Part shown: in pieces, positions 38,141-50,716 of the stretch
Layout of the letters: every line of letters starts with the position of its first letter
Position numbering within the stretch: the first letter of the stretch is position 1
Source of the DNA: Parvibaculum sp.
GTDB taxonomy: Bacteria; Pseudomonadota; Alphaproteobacteria; Parvibaculales; Parvibaculaceae
Assembly (NCBI GenBank): GCA_030645235.1
Contig: JAUSMV010000032.1
Coordinates: forward strand, 26,744 to 90,743
Direction: 5' to 3'
DNA length: 64,000 bases
Made by a program: the position numbers and the translations under genes
Notes under the pieces: model-generated
What the model was told of the DNA's origin: nothing
Databases searched by the model: none
Seen by the model: the letters and a program-made list of their open reading frames with translations, nothing else

Positions 38141-40321
38141 ATGATGAGCATTAACCCTCAATCGCGGACAGTCTCTGTGCTGGTGCCTCTGGCGCTGCCG
38201 GAGCCTTATGACTATGCGGTGCCTGACGGGATGCATGTCGAATTGGGGTCTTATGTTGTTGTGCCCCTGGGCGCGCAAAGGCTGATCGGTGTTGTCTGGG
38301 GCGAGGGCAGCGGAAAATTCGATCAAAAGAAACTCAAAAGCATTATTGAGGTGATGGAGGCGCGCGCCATGACGGCGGGGTTGCGTCAGTTCATTGACTG
38401 GATGGCGGGTTATACGCTCAACGCGCGCGGCAGTGTGCTGCGGTTGGCGCTCCGCTCGCCCGCTGCGCTGGAGCCTGCGCGGGTGCGTGTGGCGTACCGG
38501 CTGACGGACAAGCGGCCCGCGCGGATGACGCCTGCGCGCGAACGTGTGGTGGCGCATCTGGCAGATGAGTTCCTGCGCACGATCCGCGAGATCGCGGATG
38601 AGACCGGCGTGTCTGACGGTGTGGTGCGGGGGCTGGTTGAAGCGGGTACGCTGTCTGCCGTTGAGATGCCTGCAGATGCGGATTTTCCCGGGATTGAATT
38701 TGAGGCGCATGGTAAGCCGCTGTCGGATGAGCAGCAGCTTGCGGCTGATCTTTTATGCGAGCGGGTGAGAGCGCAAAAATATGCGGGCGTGTTGCTTGAC
38801 GGCGTGACGGGATCGGGCAAGACGGAAGTTTATTTTGAAGGCGTTGCCGAGGCTTTGCGGCTTGGCAAACAGGCGCTCATTCTGTTGCCGGAAATTGCGC
38901 TGACCTCGCAGTTTCTCAGCCGGTTCGAAGCGCGGTTTGGTGTGAAGCCTGCCGAATGGCATTCAGAGCTTTCAACGCGGGAGCGCGCGCGGGTGTGGCG
39001 CGGCGTATCCGAGGGACGTGCGCGCGTTGTGGTTGGTGCGCGGTCAGCATTGTTCTTGCCGTTTGCGGATTTGGGTCTCATCGTTGTTGATGAGGAGCAT
39101 GAGGCGGCCTTCAAGCAGGATGAAGGCGTCAATTATCATGCACGCGATATGGCCGTGGTGCGCGCCTCTTTAAGCGGTTTTCCGATTGTGCTGAGTTCGG
39201 CAACGCCCTCGCTTGAGACGGTGGTGAATGTCGAGCAGGGGCGCTATGAGCGTGTTGCACTCACTGAGCGGCACGGCGTGGCGGAGCTCCCCAACATCAG
39301 CGCGATTGATATGCGCCAAGACCCGCCGGAGCGGGGACAATGGCTCGCGCCGAAACTCGTTGAAGAGATTGCCAAGGCTTTTGCGGCGGGTGAGCAGTCG
39401 ATGCTGTTTCTCAATCGTCGCGGTTATGCGCCGCTGACTTTATGCCGGACCTGCGGACACCGGATTGAATGTCCGCAATGTTCGGCCTGGCTTGTCGAGC
39501 ATCGCTTTCGTAAGGAATTGGTCTGTCATCATTGCGGCTATACGTCGGGCGTGCCGAAAAACTGCCCGTCATGTAATGCCGAAAATTCATTGGTTGCTTG
39601 TGGTCCCGGTGTCGAGCGCATTGCTGAAGAAGTCGCCGAGAAATTCCCTGAAGCGCGGGTCGCACTTTTGTCGAGTGATGCGCTTCGCGGGCCGCAATCA
39701 CATGAGGAGGCGTTTCGCGCGGTTGAGGCGCGCGAAGTGGACATCATTATCGGGACGCAGATTGTCGCCAAGGGGCATCATTTTCCGTGGCTCACCGTGG
39801 TGGGCGTCGTCGACGCTGATCTGGGACTGGAGAACGGCGATTTGCGCGCGGCGGAGCGCACGTTCCAGCTGTTGCAGCAGGTGGCGGGACGCGCGGGGCG
39901 GGCCGAGCGCAGGGGTCGCGTCTTTCTTCAGACCTATATGCCGGAACATTCGGTGATGCGGGCGCTGATGGCGGGCGACCGCGATGCGTTTTTGGCGCGT
40001 GAGAGTGAGGCGCGCGAAAGGGTGAAGCTGCCGCCGTTTGGTCGCTTGGCTGGCGTCGTGGTCTCGTCTGAAAATGCGGCGCTTGCCGTGAGCTTTGCGC
40101 GCGAGATGGCGCGCACCGCGCCGCGGGCCGATGATGTTGCGGTTCTCGGACCGGCGCCTGCACCGCTTGCCATGCTCAGGGGCCGCACGCGGCTGCGTTT
40201 TCTGGTCAAGACGGGGCGGCACATCAATATACAGGCCTATATGGAAGCCTGGTTGTCGCCGTTGAAAGTGCCTGCCCCCGTCCGCGTCTCTGTGGATATC
40301 GACCCGTACAGTTTTTTGTGA
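38141..40321 (+). CDS. priA: Primosomal protein N' (replication restart helicase PriA)
   Basis: 3'-5' helicase that restarts stalled replication forks. The 3' DNA-binding domain (VSVLVPLALPEPYDYAVPDG) leads; Walker A is GVTGSGKTEVYFE (about residue 228) and the DEAH-type box is VVDEEHEAAFKQDEG near 315. The zinc-binding cysteines sit in LCRTCGHRIECPQCS and LVCHHCGYTSGVPKNCPSC (about residues 437-485). It has 726-727 residues; ATG 38141 and 38144 are both possible. It stands upstream of the atp operon. Confidence 0.95.
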   Translation: MMSINPQSRTVSVLVPLALPEPYDYAVPDGMHVELGSYVVVPLGAQRLIGVVWGEGSGKFDQKKLKSIIEVMEARAMTAGLRQFIDWMAGYTLNARGSVLRLALRSPAALEPARVRVAYRLTDKRPARMTPARERVVAHLADEFLRTIREIADETGVSDGVVRGLVEAGTLSAVEMPADADFPGIEFEAHGKPLSDEQQLAADLLCERVRAQKYAGVLLDGVTGSGKTEVYFEGVAEALRLGKQALILLPEIALTSQFLSRFEARFGVKPAEWHSELSTRERARVWRGVSEGRARVVVGARSALFLPFADLGLIVVDEEHEAAFKQDEGVNYHARDMAVVRASLSGFPIVLSSATPSLETVVNVEQGRYERVALTERHGVAELPNISAIDMRQDPPERGQWLAPKLVEEIAKAFAAGEQSMLFLNRRGYAPLTLCRTCGHRIECPQCSAWLVEHRFRKELVCHHCGYTSGVPKNCPSCNAENSLVACGPGVERIAEEVAEKFPEARVALLSSDALRGPQSHEEAFRAVEAREVDIIIGTQIVAKGHHFPWLTVVGVVDADLGLENGDLRAAERTFQLLQQVAGRAGRAERRGRVFLQTYMPEHSVMRALMAGDRDAFLARESEARERVKLPPFGRLAGVVVSSENAALAVSFAREMARTAPRADDVAVLGPAPAPLAMLRGRTRLRFLVKTGRHINIQAYMEAWLSPLKVPAPVRVSVDIDPYSFL

Positions 40322-40345
40322 GCTCAAAAACCCGCAAAATTATGG

Positions 40346-40375
40346 CCCAAAATGCCGCATCGCGGCCATTTTGGG
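40346..40375 (+). terminator. Hairpin after priA, possible terminator
   Basis: CCCAAAATG-CCGC pairs with GCGG-CATTTTGGG with one bulged base. There is no U-run, so this could be a factor-dependent terminator or an atpH leader structure. Confidence 0.4.
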
Positions 40376-40546
40376 GGCGGGGTTGTTGCGCCGCCCTAGT
40401 CCATGTGTTACCTAACGCGCGGCTTTGAGAGAGGCGGGCCACCGCACCATCTTGAGGTCTAAAATAAGTCAACGATTTCAAGTGGTTAGCCTGATGGGTT
40501 TTGTGCCTCTCAGGGGATATTCACGGAAACTCAAGCGAGCCTCAAT

Positions 40547-41103
40547 TTGGCATCCGAACATCACGTTTCAGGTATGGCTGGTCGCTACGCAACGGCGCTC
40601 TTTGAGCTTGCCGAAAGCGCAGGCAACCTTGACGCAGCGGCAAGCGATCTTGCCACTATCGCTGGTCTCATCAAAAAGAGCGACGATCTGCGTCGCCTCG
40701 TACAAAGCCCCGCTTACGGCGCTGATGCGCAGGGTCGCGCCTTTGCGGCGGTCCTTGCCAAAGCCGAAATCAAAGGGCTTGTCGCCAATTTCATCGGTCT
40801 TGTCATTCAGAACCGCCGCTTGTTTGCGCTGCCTGAAATGATCACCGGGTTTAACGGCCTTCTCGCTGCCAAGCGCGGCGAAGTTTCAGCCGACGTCACG
40901 TCTGCTCATCCCCTCTCGGATGGTCAGCTTCAAAGCCTCAAAGCGTCTCTCAAGACGGCGACAGGCCGCGATGTTCAGATTAATGCCAAAGTCGAGCCTT
41001 CCCTTCTGGGCGGTCTCATCGTCAAGGTCGGGAGCCGGATGATCGATTCGTCTCTCAAGACCAAACTCACTTCTCTCAAGCTCTCAATGAAAGAGGCCTC
41101 CTG

Positions 41104-41104
<1 letters not shown>
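40547..41104 (+). CDS. atpH: ATP synthase delta subunit
   Basis: F1 stator subunit (OSCP-like) linking F1 to the b subunits. The family start is visible as [20 protein letters not shown]; the C-terminal segment [20 protein letters not shown] is conserved. I use the TTG at 40547 because the preceding residues (ASEHHVSG) resemble relatives; an internal ATG lies at 40574. Length 185. The stop overlaps atpA by one base (TGATG). It is first of atpHAGDC, without the F0 genes, as usual in alphaproteobacteria. Confidence 0.92.
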
Positions 41105-42633
<1,529 letters not shown>

Positions 42634-42668
42634 TCTCGACTAATTAGAACGAAACCGGGTAACGGCCT

Positions 42669-43556
42669 ATGGCGAGCCTTAAAGACCTTAGAAACCGCAT
42701 CGCGAGCGTGAAGTCGACGCAGAAAATCACCAAAGCCATGCAGATGGTGGCGGCGGCAAAACTGCGTCGCGCTCAGGAAGCGGCTGAAGCGGCCCGTCCC
42801 TATGCAACACGCATGGACGGCGTGATGGCGAACCTCGCATCCGGCATGGCCGGTCGTGCGGGCGCGCCGGCACTTCTCGCCGGTACAGGCCGCGATCAGG
42901 TTCATCTTGTGATCGTGGCGACGGCGGATCGTGGTCTCTGCGGTGGTTTCAACTCGTCGATTTCGCGTCTCGCGCGTGAGCATATCTATCATCTCATCCG
43001 CGACGGCAAGACGGTGAAGGTTGTCACTGTCGGTCGTAAGGGCCGTGATGCGCTGAAGCGTTTGTTCGGCGATAAGTTCGTTAAGTCGTTTGAGTTCTCA
43101 GGCGTTCGTCAGGTCGGCTTCACGCAGGCCGAAGACATTGCAAACTACGTTCTCTCATCCTTTGAGGCGGGCGAGTTTGATGTGGCGACGATGTTCTTTT
43201 CGAAATTCGTCAATGTCGTGACGCAGATCCCGACAGCCCAGCAGCTCATTCCGGCGAGCGTGCCCTCGACAGGTGCCGCAAGCGGGGCCGAGCTTAACGG
43301 CGCTGTTTATGATTACGAACCCGATGAAGCGGAAATCCTGAAAGACCTGCTGCCGCGCAATCTCACGGTGCAGATTTTCAAGGCGCTTCTCGAAAATGTC
43401 GCCGGTGAATTCGGTGCCAAAATGTCGGCCATGGATAACGCCACGCGTAACGCAGGCGAGATGATCAAGAAACTGAACATCACGTATAACCGTTCACGTC
43501 AGGCGATGATCACCAAAGAACTGATCGAAATTATTTCGGGTGCAGAAGCCCTCTAA
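42669..43556 (+). CDS. atpG: ATP synthase gamma subunit
   Basis: Rotary shaft of F1. The N-terminal coiled-coil [20 protein letters not shown] with [15 protein letters not shown] and the C-terminal helix [20 protein letters not shown] are the family signatures; [11 protein letters not shown] is in the central domain. It has 295 residues and lies 35 bp after atpA. Confidence 0.97.
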   Translation: MASLKDLRNRIASVKSTQKITKAMQMVAAAKLRRAQEAAEAARPYATRMDGVMANLASGMAGRAGAPALLAGTGRDQVHLVIVATADRGLCGGFNSSISRLAREHIYHLIRDGKTVKVVTVGRKGRDALKRLFGDKFVKSFEFSGVRQVGFTQAEDIANYVLSSFEAGEFDVATMFFSKFVNVVTQIPTAQQLIPASVPSTGAASGAELNGAVYDYEPDEAEILKDLLPRNLTVQIFKALLENVAGEFGAKMSAMDNATRNAGEMIKKLNITYNRSRQAMITKELIEIISGAEAL

Positions 43557-45044
<1,488 letters not shown>

Positions 45045-45064
45045 AGAATACCGGGTAAAGTCTC

Positions 45065-45463
45065 ATGGCTGACAAGCTGCATTTCGAACTCGTCTCGCCT
45101 GAACGGCTGCTTCTGTCTGAAGCCGTCGATATGGTGACCGTGCCCGGCAAAGAAGGCGACTTCGGTGTGCTGGCCGGTCATGCGCCGGTGATGGCGACAC
45201 TGCGTCCCGGCGTGATCAACGTCGATGACGCCGGACGCCCGCAGCAGCGCATTTTCGTGCGTGGTGGTTTTGCCGAAGTGACGCCGAAGGGCCTGACCAT
45301 TCTCGCTGAGAATGCGATCCCGCTGGCGGAGCTCGACGGGGCCATGCTCGATCAGGAAATCGCCAATGCACAGGAAGATGTGACGGACGCGAAATCTGAT
45401 GAGCGTCGCCAGTCGGCTCAGGAAAAGCTCGATCATCTGAAGCAGCTGCGTCAGGCGATCTGA
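45065..45463 (+). CDS. atpC: ATP synthase epsilon subunit
   Basis: Regulatory central-stalk subunit. An N-terminal beta-sandwich ([39 protein letters not shown]) is followed by the C-terminal helical hairpin that can inhibit ATP hydrolysis. It has 132 residues and closes the operon. Confidence 0.96.
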   Translation: MADKLHFELVSPERLLLSEAVDMVTVPGKEGDFGVLAGHAPVMATLRPGVINVDDAGRPQQRIFVRGGFAEVTPKGLTILAENAIPLAELDGAMLDQEIANAQEDVTDAKSDERRQSAQEKLDHLKQLRQAI

Positions 45464-45498
45464 ATATTGTCAGCTGCCTAGGCGGTTGGCGGACAAAT

Positions 45499-45533
45499 CA
45501 AGGCGGTGCCCGAGAATGGGCATCGCCTTTGTC
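45499..45533 (+). terminator. Probable terminator after atpC
   Basis: AAGGCGGTGCCC and GGGCATCGCCTT pair with a G-T wobble around a 6-nt loop. The T-run that follows is weak. Confidence 0.6.
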
Positions 45534-45703
45534 ATTTCTTGCCACATTTTTTGGTTAGGAAGAGCGCCCTGAGGCGATTCCATTGGCTGGTGGTGCGCTT
45601 TTGCCGCAAAAAACGGCACAGCGCGGCTTTGAAGTCGGAATTGTGACAGGCTAAAATTACGGGACGGACCGGCGCAGGTGCCGGGCACTCCAAGGACGGA
45701 TTG

Positions 45704-46528
45704 ATGAAACGGCACTGGACGCTTGAAGATATACGCTGGCAGGACTTCGACCCCACAAAGGTCGATGCGGGCGTACTCTCGGCTGTCAAAGCGGCAGCCC
45801 TCGTCGAGTTCAACGCGCCTGACTATGTGACCTATCTCTGCAATGTTTTTGCCGACCGGCCCGATGTGAAGGAAATGCTCATCGGCTGGGGCAAGGAAGA
45901 GATCCAGCACGGGCAGGCGCTGGCACGCTGGGCGGAACTCGCCGACCCCGATTTCAATTTTGACGCGGCCTTCAAACGCTTTCAGGCGGGCTACCGCATT
46001 CCGCTTGATGAAGTGCAGTCGGTGCGCGGCAGCCGCGCGGGCGAGCTTGTGGCGCGTTGCGTCGTTGAAAGCGGCACGTCGTCCTATTATACGGCCATCA
46101 AGGATGCGACGGACGAGCCCGTGCTCAAACAGATCGTGGCCAATGTGGCGGCAGATGAGTTCCGTCACTACAAACTTTTCTATGAACAGTTCAAAACGCT
46201 GGACGAGGCTCTGCCCTCGCGGCTGCGGCGCGCGCAAATCGCGCTGGGCCGTGTGTCGGAAGCTGATGATGATGAGCTCTCATATGCCTATTACGCCGCC
46301 AATGCGGCAGACGACGGCAGCGTGCCTTATGAGCGTGCGCAATTTGCCAAGGCTTACGAAAAAAGCGCCTTCTCTCTCTATCGCCGTCAGCATACGGATC
46401 GTCTTGTGGCCATGGTCGGCAAGGCTATCGGCGTGAAGCCGCACGGGGTGTTGATGCGCGTTGTGGCGTCGGGCGTTTGGGCCTTCTGGCGCTTCCGGGT
46501 CTGGCGCCTGCGCGCTGTTTCGATCTGA
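45704..46528 (+). CDS. Ferritin-like di-iron domain protein
   Basis: A 274-residue helical protein with a complete carboxylate-bridged di-iron pattern: a Glu in LVEFNAPDYVT (about residue 34), EEIQH (about 65), a Glu in RCVVESGTSSYY and EFRHYKLF (about 150). This matches the ferritin-like superfamily close to rubrerythrin or acyl-ACP desaturase-type folds. The reaction is unknown; peroxide or oxygen handling is possible. The C-terminal tail is basic and aromatic (VWAFWRFRVWRLR) and may touch the membrane. ATG 45704 follows AAGGA. It appears monocistronic. Confidence 0.78.
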   Translation: MKRHWTLEDIRWQDFDPTKVDAGVLSAVKAAALVEFNAPDYVTYLCNVFADRPDVKEMLIGWGKEEIQHGQALARWAELADPDFNFDAAFKRFQAGYRIPLDEVQSVRGSRAGELVARCVVESGTSSYYTAIKDATDEPVLKQIVANVAADEFRHYKLFYEQFKTLDEALPSRLRRAQIALGRVSEADDDELSYAYYAANAADDGSVPYERAQFAKAYEKSAFSLYRRQHTDRLVAMVGKAIGVKPHGVLMRVVASGVWAFWRFRVWRLRAVSI

Positions 46529-46531
46529 GGA

Positions 46532-47398
46532 TCAGCCCGCTTTGGGCAGCCAATCGGGGGTGACGCCGTCGCCCTTGGCATTGCGCAAATCAAAATAAAG
46601 CAGTGAATTTTTCGTGCCGCTTGCGCCATAGGCGGTGGCGAGCGCGGGTGCGCGCGATTGCGAAGTTGCGCCGATGTCTGCGCCACGGAGAATCGATTGG
46701 CCGCGCGCGACGTCGAGGCGGTCAAGACCGGCGATGATGAGCTGCTGACCGTTCTTCATACGGACAATGACGATGCCGCGATAGCCTTTGAAGTCACCGG
46801 CATACATGACTTTGCCATTGACCGGGCTTTGCACGGTGCAGGCAGGCTCGACGATGAGGGCGATGCCGGACTGGCGCTGGCTTGATGATTTTTGTGCGGC
46901 GGGCACAGGCGGCAGGATGCGGGCGCTGCCCTGACGATTGAGCGTGGTGGCGCCACGCGTATCGACCGTGCAGGCGGCGGCGGCCAGCGTGGTGGTGGCG
47001 CGGGCGGGTGCGGCATCGGGTTTTGCGCGGGCGGCGCTGAGCGGCAAGGGGGCCTTTGGCGCGCGCGCTATGGGTCGCGGTGGTGTTGCGCGGATGACAG
47101 CGGAAGGATTGATCGAGGCGGTTTCGAGCCTGTCATTGTCGATATCAAAACCGGCGGCACCGGCGGCACCGGCGGCACCGGCGGCGAGATCGGCGCAGAT
47201 GGCGCGATATTGCGCGGGCCAGCCCGGATCGGTGCGGCCTCTGACGCAATCCCCGAGATTCATGTCGGCAGGTTCGTTGGTGGCAAAGCGATTGAGACCA
47301 TCGCGGTCGAGGGCCTCGGCATAGTCGGCAAATTGCAGTGCGCCGGCACCGGCAATGCCGAAAGCAAAGGCGATGAGGGAACGCGCGAGCAAGGTCAT
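46532..47398 (-). CDS. Exported protein with degenerate LytM (M23) domain
   Basis: A 288-residue protein with an N-terminal signal (LLARSLIAFAFGIAGAGALQ) and a C-terminal LytM-like domain (SPVNGKVMYAGDFKGYRGIV to LLYFDLR). The zinc histidines are absent: the usual HxH motif reads LYFD. That makes it an EnvC-like regulator or binding protein, not a hydrolase. An AAG(AAG)3 tract comes from a 9-bp repeat. Its start overlaps the stop of the response regulator gene (ATGA), so the two form an operon. The longer frame to 47746 runs antisense to itself through the regulator and is rejected. Confidence 0.75.
   Translation of the reverse strand: MTLLARSLIAFAFGIAGAGALQFADYAEALDRDGLNRFATNEPADMNLGDCVRGRTDPGWPAQYRAICADLAAGAAGAAGAAGFDIDNDRLETASINPSAVIRATPPRPIARAPKAPLPLSAARAKPDAAPARATTTLAAAACTVDTRGATTLNRQGSARILPPVPAAQKSSSQRQSGIALIVEPACTVQSPVNGKVMYAGDFKGYRGIVIVRMKNGQQLIIAGLDRLDVARGQSILRGADIGATSQSRAPALATAYGASGTKNSLLYFDLRNAKGDGVTPDWLPKAG
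47151..47186. repeat. 9-bp tandem repeat, four copies
   Basis: CCGGCGGCA is repeated three times plus a fourth copy ending in G. It encodes Ala-Ala-Gly repeats on the minus strand and may vary in copy number by slippage without breaking the frame. Confidence 0.85.
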
Positions 47399-47835
47399 GA
47401 CGACATCCGGCGGGCGGGCGCGTGCTCGGCAGGCTGGTGATGCCGCGCGGTGCTCAGGGAAGGCATGGTGGCGAGGGCCGCATTGATGCTCGCCAAGAGA
47501 TCGGAACGGCGGAAGGGTTTGGCGAGCACGCCGATCGCACCCAAGTGGCGCGCGCAGCTCAGCGGATCGAAGGAGGGAAAGAGACGGCTGCCGCCCGACA
47601 TGACGAGGACCGGTGTGTCGGGGCTGACGCGGCGTGTTTCGCGCAAGACATCGAGGCCGTCGCGGCCCGGCATGAACATGTCGGTGATGATGAGATCGAA
47701 ATTTTCGTCCTGAAGTTTGTCGAACGCCGCAAGTGCTTCGCAGCACAGAGTGACGCGGTGACCGGCGCCGGTGATGAAGACATAAAGGAGATCAGCCAGA
47801 TCAACCGTGTCCTCAACAATCAGAATATTCGCCAT
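47395..47835 (-). CDS. Single-domain response regulator
   Basis: A 146-residue CheY-like receiver with no output domain. The acidic pocket ILIVEDTVDLADLL, the phospho-acceptor Asp in FDLIITDMFMPGRDGL (about residue 52), the Thr/Ser position PVLVMSGGS and the conserved Lys in GVLAKPFRRSDLL are all present, so phosphorylation is likely. A disordered 25-residue tail follows. It overlaps the LytM-like gene and faces the sensor-kinase pair. The MANILIVEDT start is used; MSEGIRS seven codons upstream is the alternative. Confidence 0.85.
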   Translation of the reverse strand: MANILIVEDTVDLADLLYVFITGAGHRVTLCCEALAAFDKLQDENFDLIITDMFMPGRDGLDVLRETRRVSPDTPVLVMSGGSRLFPSFDPLSCARHLGAIGVLAKPFRRSDLLASINAALATMPSLSTARHHQPAEHAPARRMSS

Positions 47836-48418
47836 AGACCTTATTCCCTCGCTCATTCTCCACCCCTGGAGGACCGCCAGTTGCGGTCTCGTTAATTATA
47901 GGTTGCGTGATTTCTCGAATCAGTTCAAAAGCTTAAAAGTCCATGTCTCTGCATATACTTTTGGCGGCAACCTATACTTTGGTAGCCTTTAATATGCGAA
48001 TGAGCCCCTAGCGCCATCGTCAGGCGCTGCGCGACAATCCCACCTGTTAAACCAAACGCGTCATCTCACCGTTGGCAGACCAACGATGTTTTTTCCAATT
48101 TGGCTGACATCCGGAATGTTGCGTCTGGGCGGAAGTCTTGCGCGACGGGAGGCTCAAACCTTATTGAGTTGTCGGGCGTTCTGGTGCCGGCTGCAAATCT
48201 GAAGGTGCCCCATGCTGTCGCCTGCCCATGCCTGCTATAGCGAAGACTATTGGCGTGATCGTTGCGGAATGCCGCCACGTGGCGAGGATTACGGGGTGAA
48301 CGCAGGTGTCCGGTTGCGGGCGCCGGCAAAGGACCGGGGGCTTCCGCGCACGCTGAGGCGGATGGGGATGAGCCTCGCACGGTTGCGCACGCGGATGGGC
48401 CACAGCCCGCGGCCTGCG
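47836..48418. other. Intergenic region between the regulator and the sensor gene
   Basis: No protein I can support with confidence; the sensor frame is open back to 48212 without family features. A hairpin CGTTGG/CCAACG at 48069-48084 followed by ATG and six T (48088-48093) resembles a plus-strand terminator, which would imply a short transcript in 47860-48090. A GCGCC/GGCGC hairpin lies near 48011-48025. Confidence 0.4.
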
Positions 48419-49444
48419 ATGTCCGATCATTTCCAGACCGCACATAAGACACAGAGACCGCGTTCGCGCGGGTTGGCCGCCCGTCTCTTCGGCCGCTCGG
48501 TGTTGCTGCGTGTGAGTGCGGTTTTGTTTTTTGTCGTCTGGCTTGCGGGGACAGTGATTGTTTTCACCAATCCCGCGCCCGTCGGTGCGTCGCTCAGTGA
48601 GGCCTATATGAGCCTTGCGCAGCTATCGCCTGAACCCGTGGTCGAGGGTGCGGCAGCCCTTAAAGGTGTGTTGGCCGGTGATCACGGTGACAGCGTGCAG
48701 TTTGACGCGATGCTTGCCAATTATAGTGCTGCTAATGAAGCCGCCCTTGTGGCGCTGCGCGGTTATCTCATCACGGGTAGTGACGGCTTCCGGGCGGAGT
48801 GGCGAATGGCGAGCCGCAGGCTCGAGGCTGCGCAGACCGCTATTGAAGTCGACAGCCATCATTGGACGCAAGGCCAGCGCCTCGTCGAATTGCGCGAGAT
48901 GCGTAAAGGCATTGCCGCTCTTGCGGCCTCGGAGGAGATGCTGGCAGGACTAGCGGCGAGCGCCAATCGTTATCCCGGTCTCCGGCTTTATCGCGATGAA
49001 ACGGAACCGGCGTTGAAATCTGCTGAAATACTGATTGATGAAACGCTGAGGTCGGTGCTGGCGTCGAACTGGATGGGGGCGGCGGCGCGGGTGGATACGC
49101 TCGCTCATATTCGCAGCGATCTTGCCAATTTGCGCGCCAGTCTTGCGATCTTCCTGCCGTCGAGTGCGCGTGTGCCGCCTGCCCGTGTGACGGCTGCCTA
49201 TGCGGCCTTCAAGGCGGGACTGCCGGCGCTTGCCACGCTGCGCGATCAGGTGGCACCTGAAGACCAGAAGCGCATCGACAAAGTGCGCAGCCTGCTTGAC
49301 GGTGCGGACATACAATTGGCTCAAGTGCTGGCGCTCAAAAAGACGCCGCGTTGGGACTATGCTGATTATACATTCAAGGAAAAAGCCATGCCCTTGTCGG
49401 AGAATATTTCGACTATCATCGCAGGCTGGCGGGCGGAGGGTTGA
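48419..49444 (+). CDS. Membrane-anchored helical sensor-like protein
   Basis: A 341-residue protein (start uncertain; frame open from 48212). One transmembrane helix (VLLRVSAVLFFVVWLAGTV) leads into about 300 residues of mostly helical, Ala/Leu/Arg-rich sequence resembling the four-helix sensor modules of chemoreceptors and kinases. There is no HAMP, kinase or signalling domain. It overlaps or touches the kinase frame, so it may be a periplasmic sensor subunit for that kinase. I do not recognise a named family. Confidence 0.6.
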   Translation: MSDHFQTAHKTQRPRSRGLAARLFGRSVLLRVSAVLFFVVWLAGTVIVFTNPAPVGASLSEAYMSLAQLSPEPVVEGAAALKGVLAGDHGDSVQFDAMLANYSAANEAALVALRGYLITGSDGFRAEWRMASRRLEAAQTAIEVDSHHWTQGQRLVELREMRKGIAALAASEEMLAGLAASANRYPGLRLYRDETEPALKSAEILIDETLRSVLASNWMGAAARVDTLAHIRSDLANLRASLAIFLPSSARVPPARVTAAYAAFKAGLPALATLRDQVAPEDQKRIDKVRSLLDGADIQLAQVLALKKTPRWDYADYTFKEKAMPLSENISTIIAGWRAEG

Positions 49445-49494
49445 GAAACCAGACGCTGAACGCGCAAGACGCCGGAAATAGCAGGACGGAATTG

Positions 49495-50706
49495 ATGGAC
49501 AAATCCGATCGGATGCAGACGGACGAAAAGACGACGGTGCAGGACGCAGCCTTCGACGCTGTTGTTTCCTATTCAGAGCGTCTTGCGCATGACGCCAATA
49601 ATTATATCGGGGCGATCCTGGGGCTGGCCGATGTATTGCCTGCGCTGGCAGATGACAGCGAACAGGTGATGAAGATTGCGACGCGCATTGCCGCCGCCGG
49701 TCGCCTGCTGCAGGTCGTAGTCAACCAGGCGTTGTTGCCCGTCTCGCGCCATGCAGATGATTCTTCGCTTGATATGGATGCAGCGCTGGATATTGCCGAG
49801 CGGATGGCGAAGCATCTCATCGGTCCGCGCATAGAATTTGAACTCACGCCGCCGCCGGTTGCTGCGACGCTCGCGCTTTCAAAGAGCGAATTCTCGACAT
49901 TGCTTTTTATTCTGCTGCGCAATGCCTGCGATGCTGCTCTGACATCGGACGGGCATGCACCGCATATTCGTGTGCGGTTTGATGTGCTGGAGGGCGAGGC
50001 ACTTGTCGCTGAAACGGCGCGTCAGGTGGTGATGCTCGGGCGGATACCGGAGGGCCGCGCCATGGCCTTGCGTGTTGAAGACAACGGGGCGGGGTTTGCG
50101 CCTGCGCTGCAGCAAGATATCGGTTCCGTCTTCCGGCCCTTCGTCAGCCATTCGCGGCGCAAATCGGCGCTCGGGCTCGGGCTTAGTTTTGCGGTGGCGA
50201 TTGCGGAACGGCGCGGCGCGGCGCTGGGCGCTGTGCAAAGTGCCGATACAGGCTTTACGGCCTATCTGCCTTTTGATGAAACGCTGAGTGCCGCCGATAT
50301 GATTGGTGCGGCACAAGGTGATGAAGCGGCACCGCAGGTGTTGATCGTCGATCCGATGATGCATTGGGGTGCGGCCACGGCGACATTGCTGTCAATCCTC
50401 GACTGGCCTGCGCGCCAGCTCGGATCGATTACGGAAGTGGTTGCGGCACTCGATGGCGCACAGCGTCAGCGCCATGTCGTTGTTCTGCGTCTGCCACCCC
50501 GAACTGTCACGGCAGATGAGGCCCGCGCTTTGAGCGCCAGTTTTCACGGTCGCTATAATGTTGATCTGGCGTTATTGGTCGGGCCGGTGAACGGGCTTGC
50601 GGCAGATGATGCGGCAGCCCTTGCGCTCGGCAATCTGGGCGCGCTGTCGCTGGCGGGCGATGCTGTGCCTGCCGATATCGTCAATTATCTTATTCCGAAT
50701 ATCTGA
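49495..50706 (+). CDS. HDxNN-type histidine kinase with C-terminal pseudo-receiver
   Basis: A 403-residue soluble kinase without transmembrane segments. H-box: SERLAHDANNYIGAILGLAD with His32; N-box: LLRNACDAAL; G1: VEDNGAGF; F-box FRPF; G2: GLGLSFAVAIAE. The last 120 residues resemble a receiver fold (PQVLIVDPMMHWGAATATLL), but the acceptor Asp position reads VVVLRLPPR, so it cannot be phosphorylated in the normal way. The ATG at 49495 follows AGGACGGA. A TTG at 49441 overlapping the sensor stop is an alternative. Confidence 0.82.
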   Translation: MDKSDRMQTDEKTTVQDAAFDAVVSYSERLAHDANNYIGAILGLADVLPALADDSEQVMKIATRIAAAGRLLQVVVNQALLPVSRHADDSSLDMDAALDIAERMAKHLIGPRIEFELTPPPVAATLALSKSEFSTLLFILLRNACDAALTSDGHAPHIRVRFDVLEGEALVAETARQVVMLGRIPEGRAMALRVEDNGAGFAPALQQDIGSVFRPFVSHSRRKSALGLGLSFAVAIAERRGAALGAVQSADTGFTAYLPFDETLSAADMIGAAQGDEAAPQVLIVDPMMHWGAATATLLSILDWPARQLGSITEVVAALDGAQRQRHVVVLRLPPRTVTADEARALSASFHGRYNVDLALLVGPVNGLAADDAAALALGNLGALSLAGDAVPADIVNYLIPNI

Positions 50707-50716
50707 GGGTTTCCCG

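Noticed and set aside
47399..47746. N-terminal extension of the LytM-like protein
   Set aside because: The extra residues are out-of-frame translation of the response regulator gene; a signal peptide begins at 47398.
48212..48418. Upstream part of the sensor frame
   Set aside because: Arg/Gly/Pro-rich with no ribosome binding site or domain; the transmembrane helix follows the later ATG. Not excluded, only unsupported.
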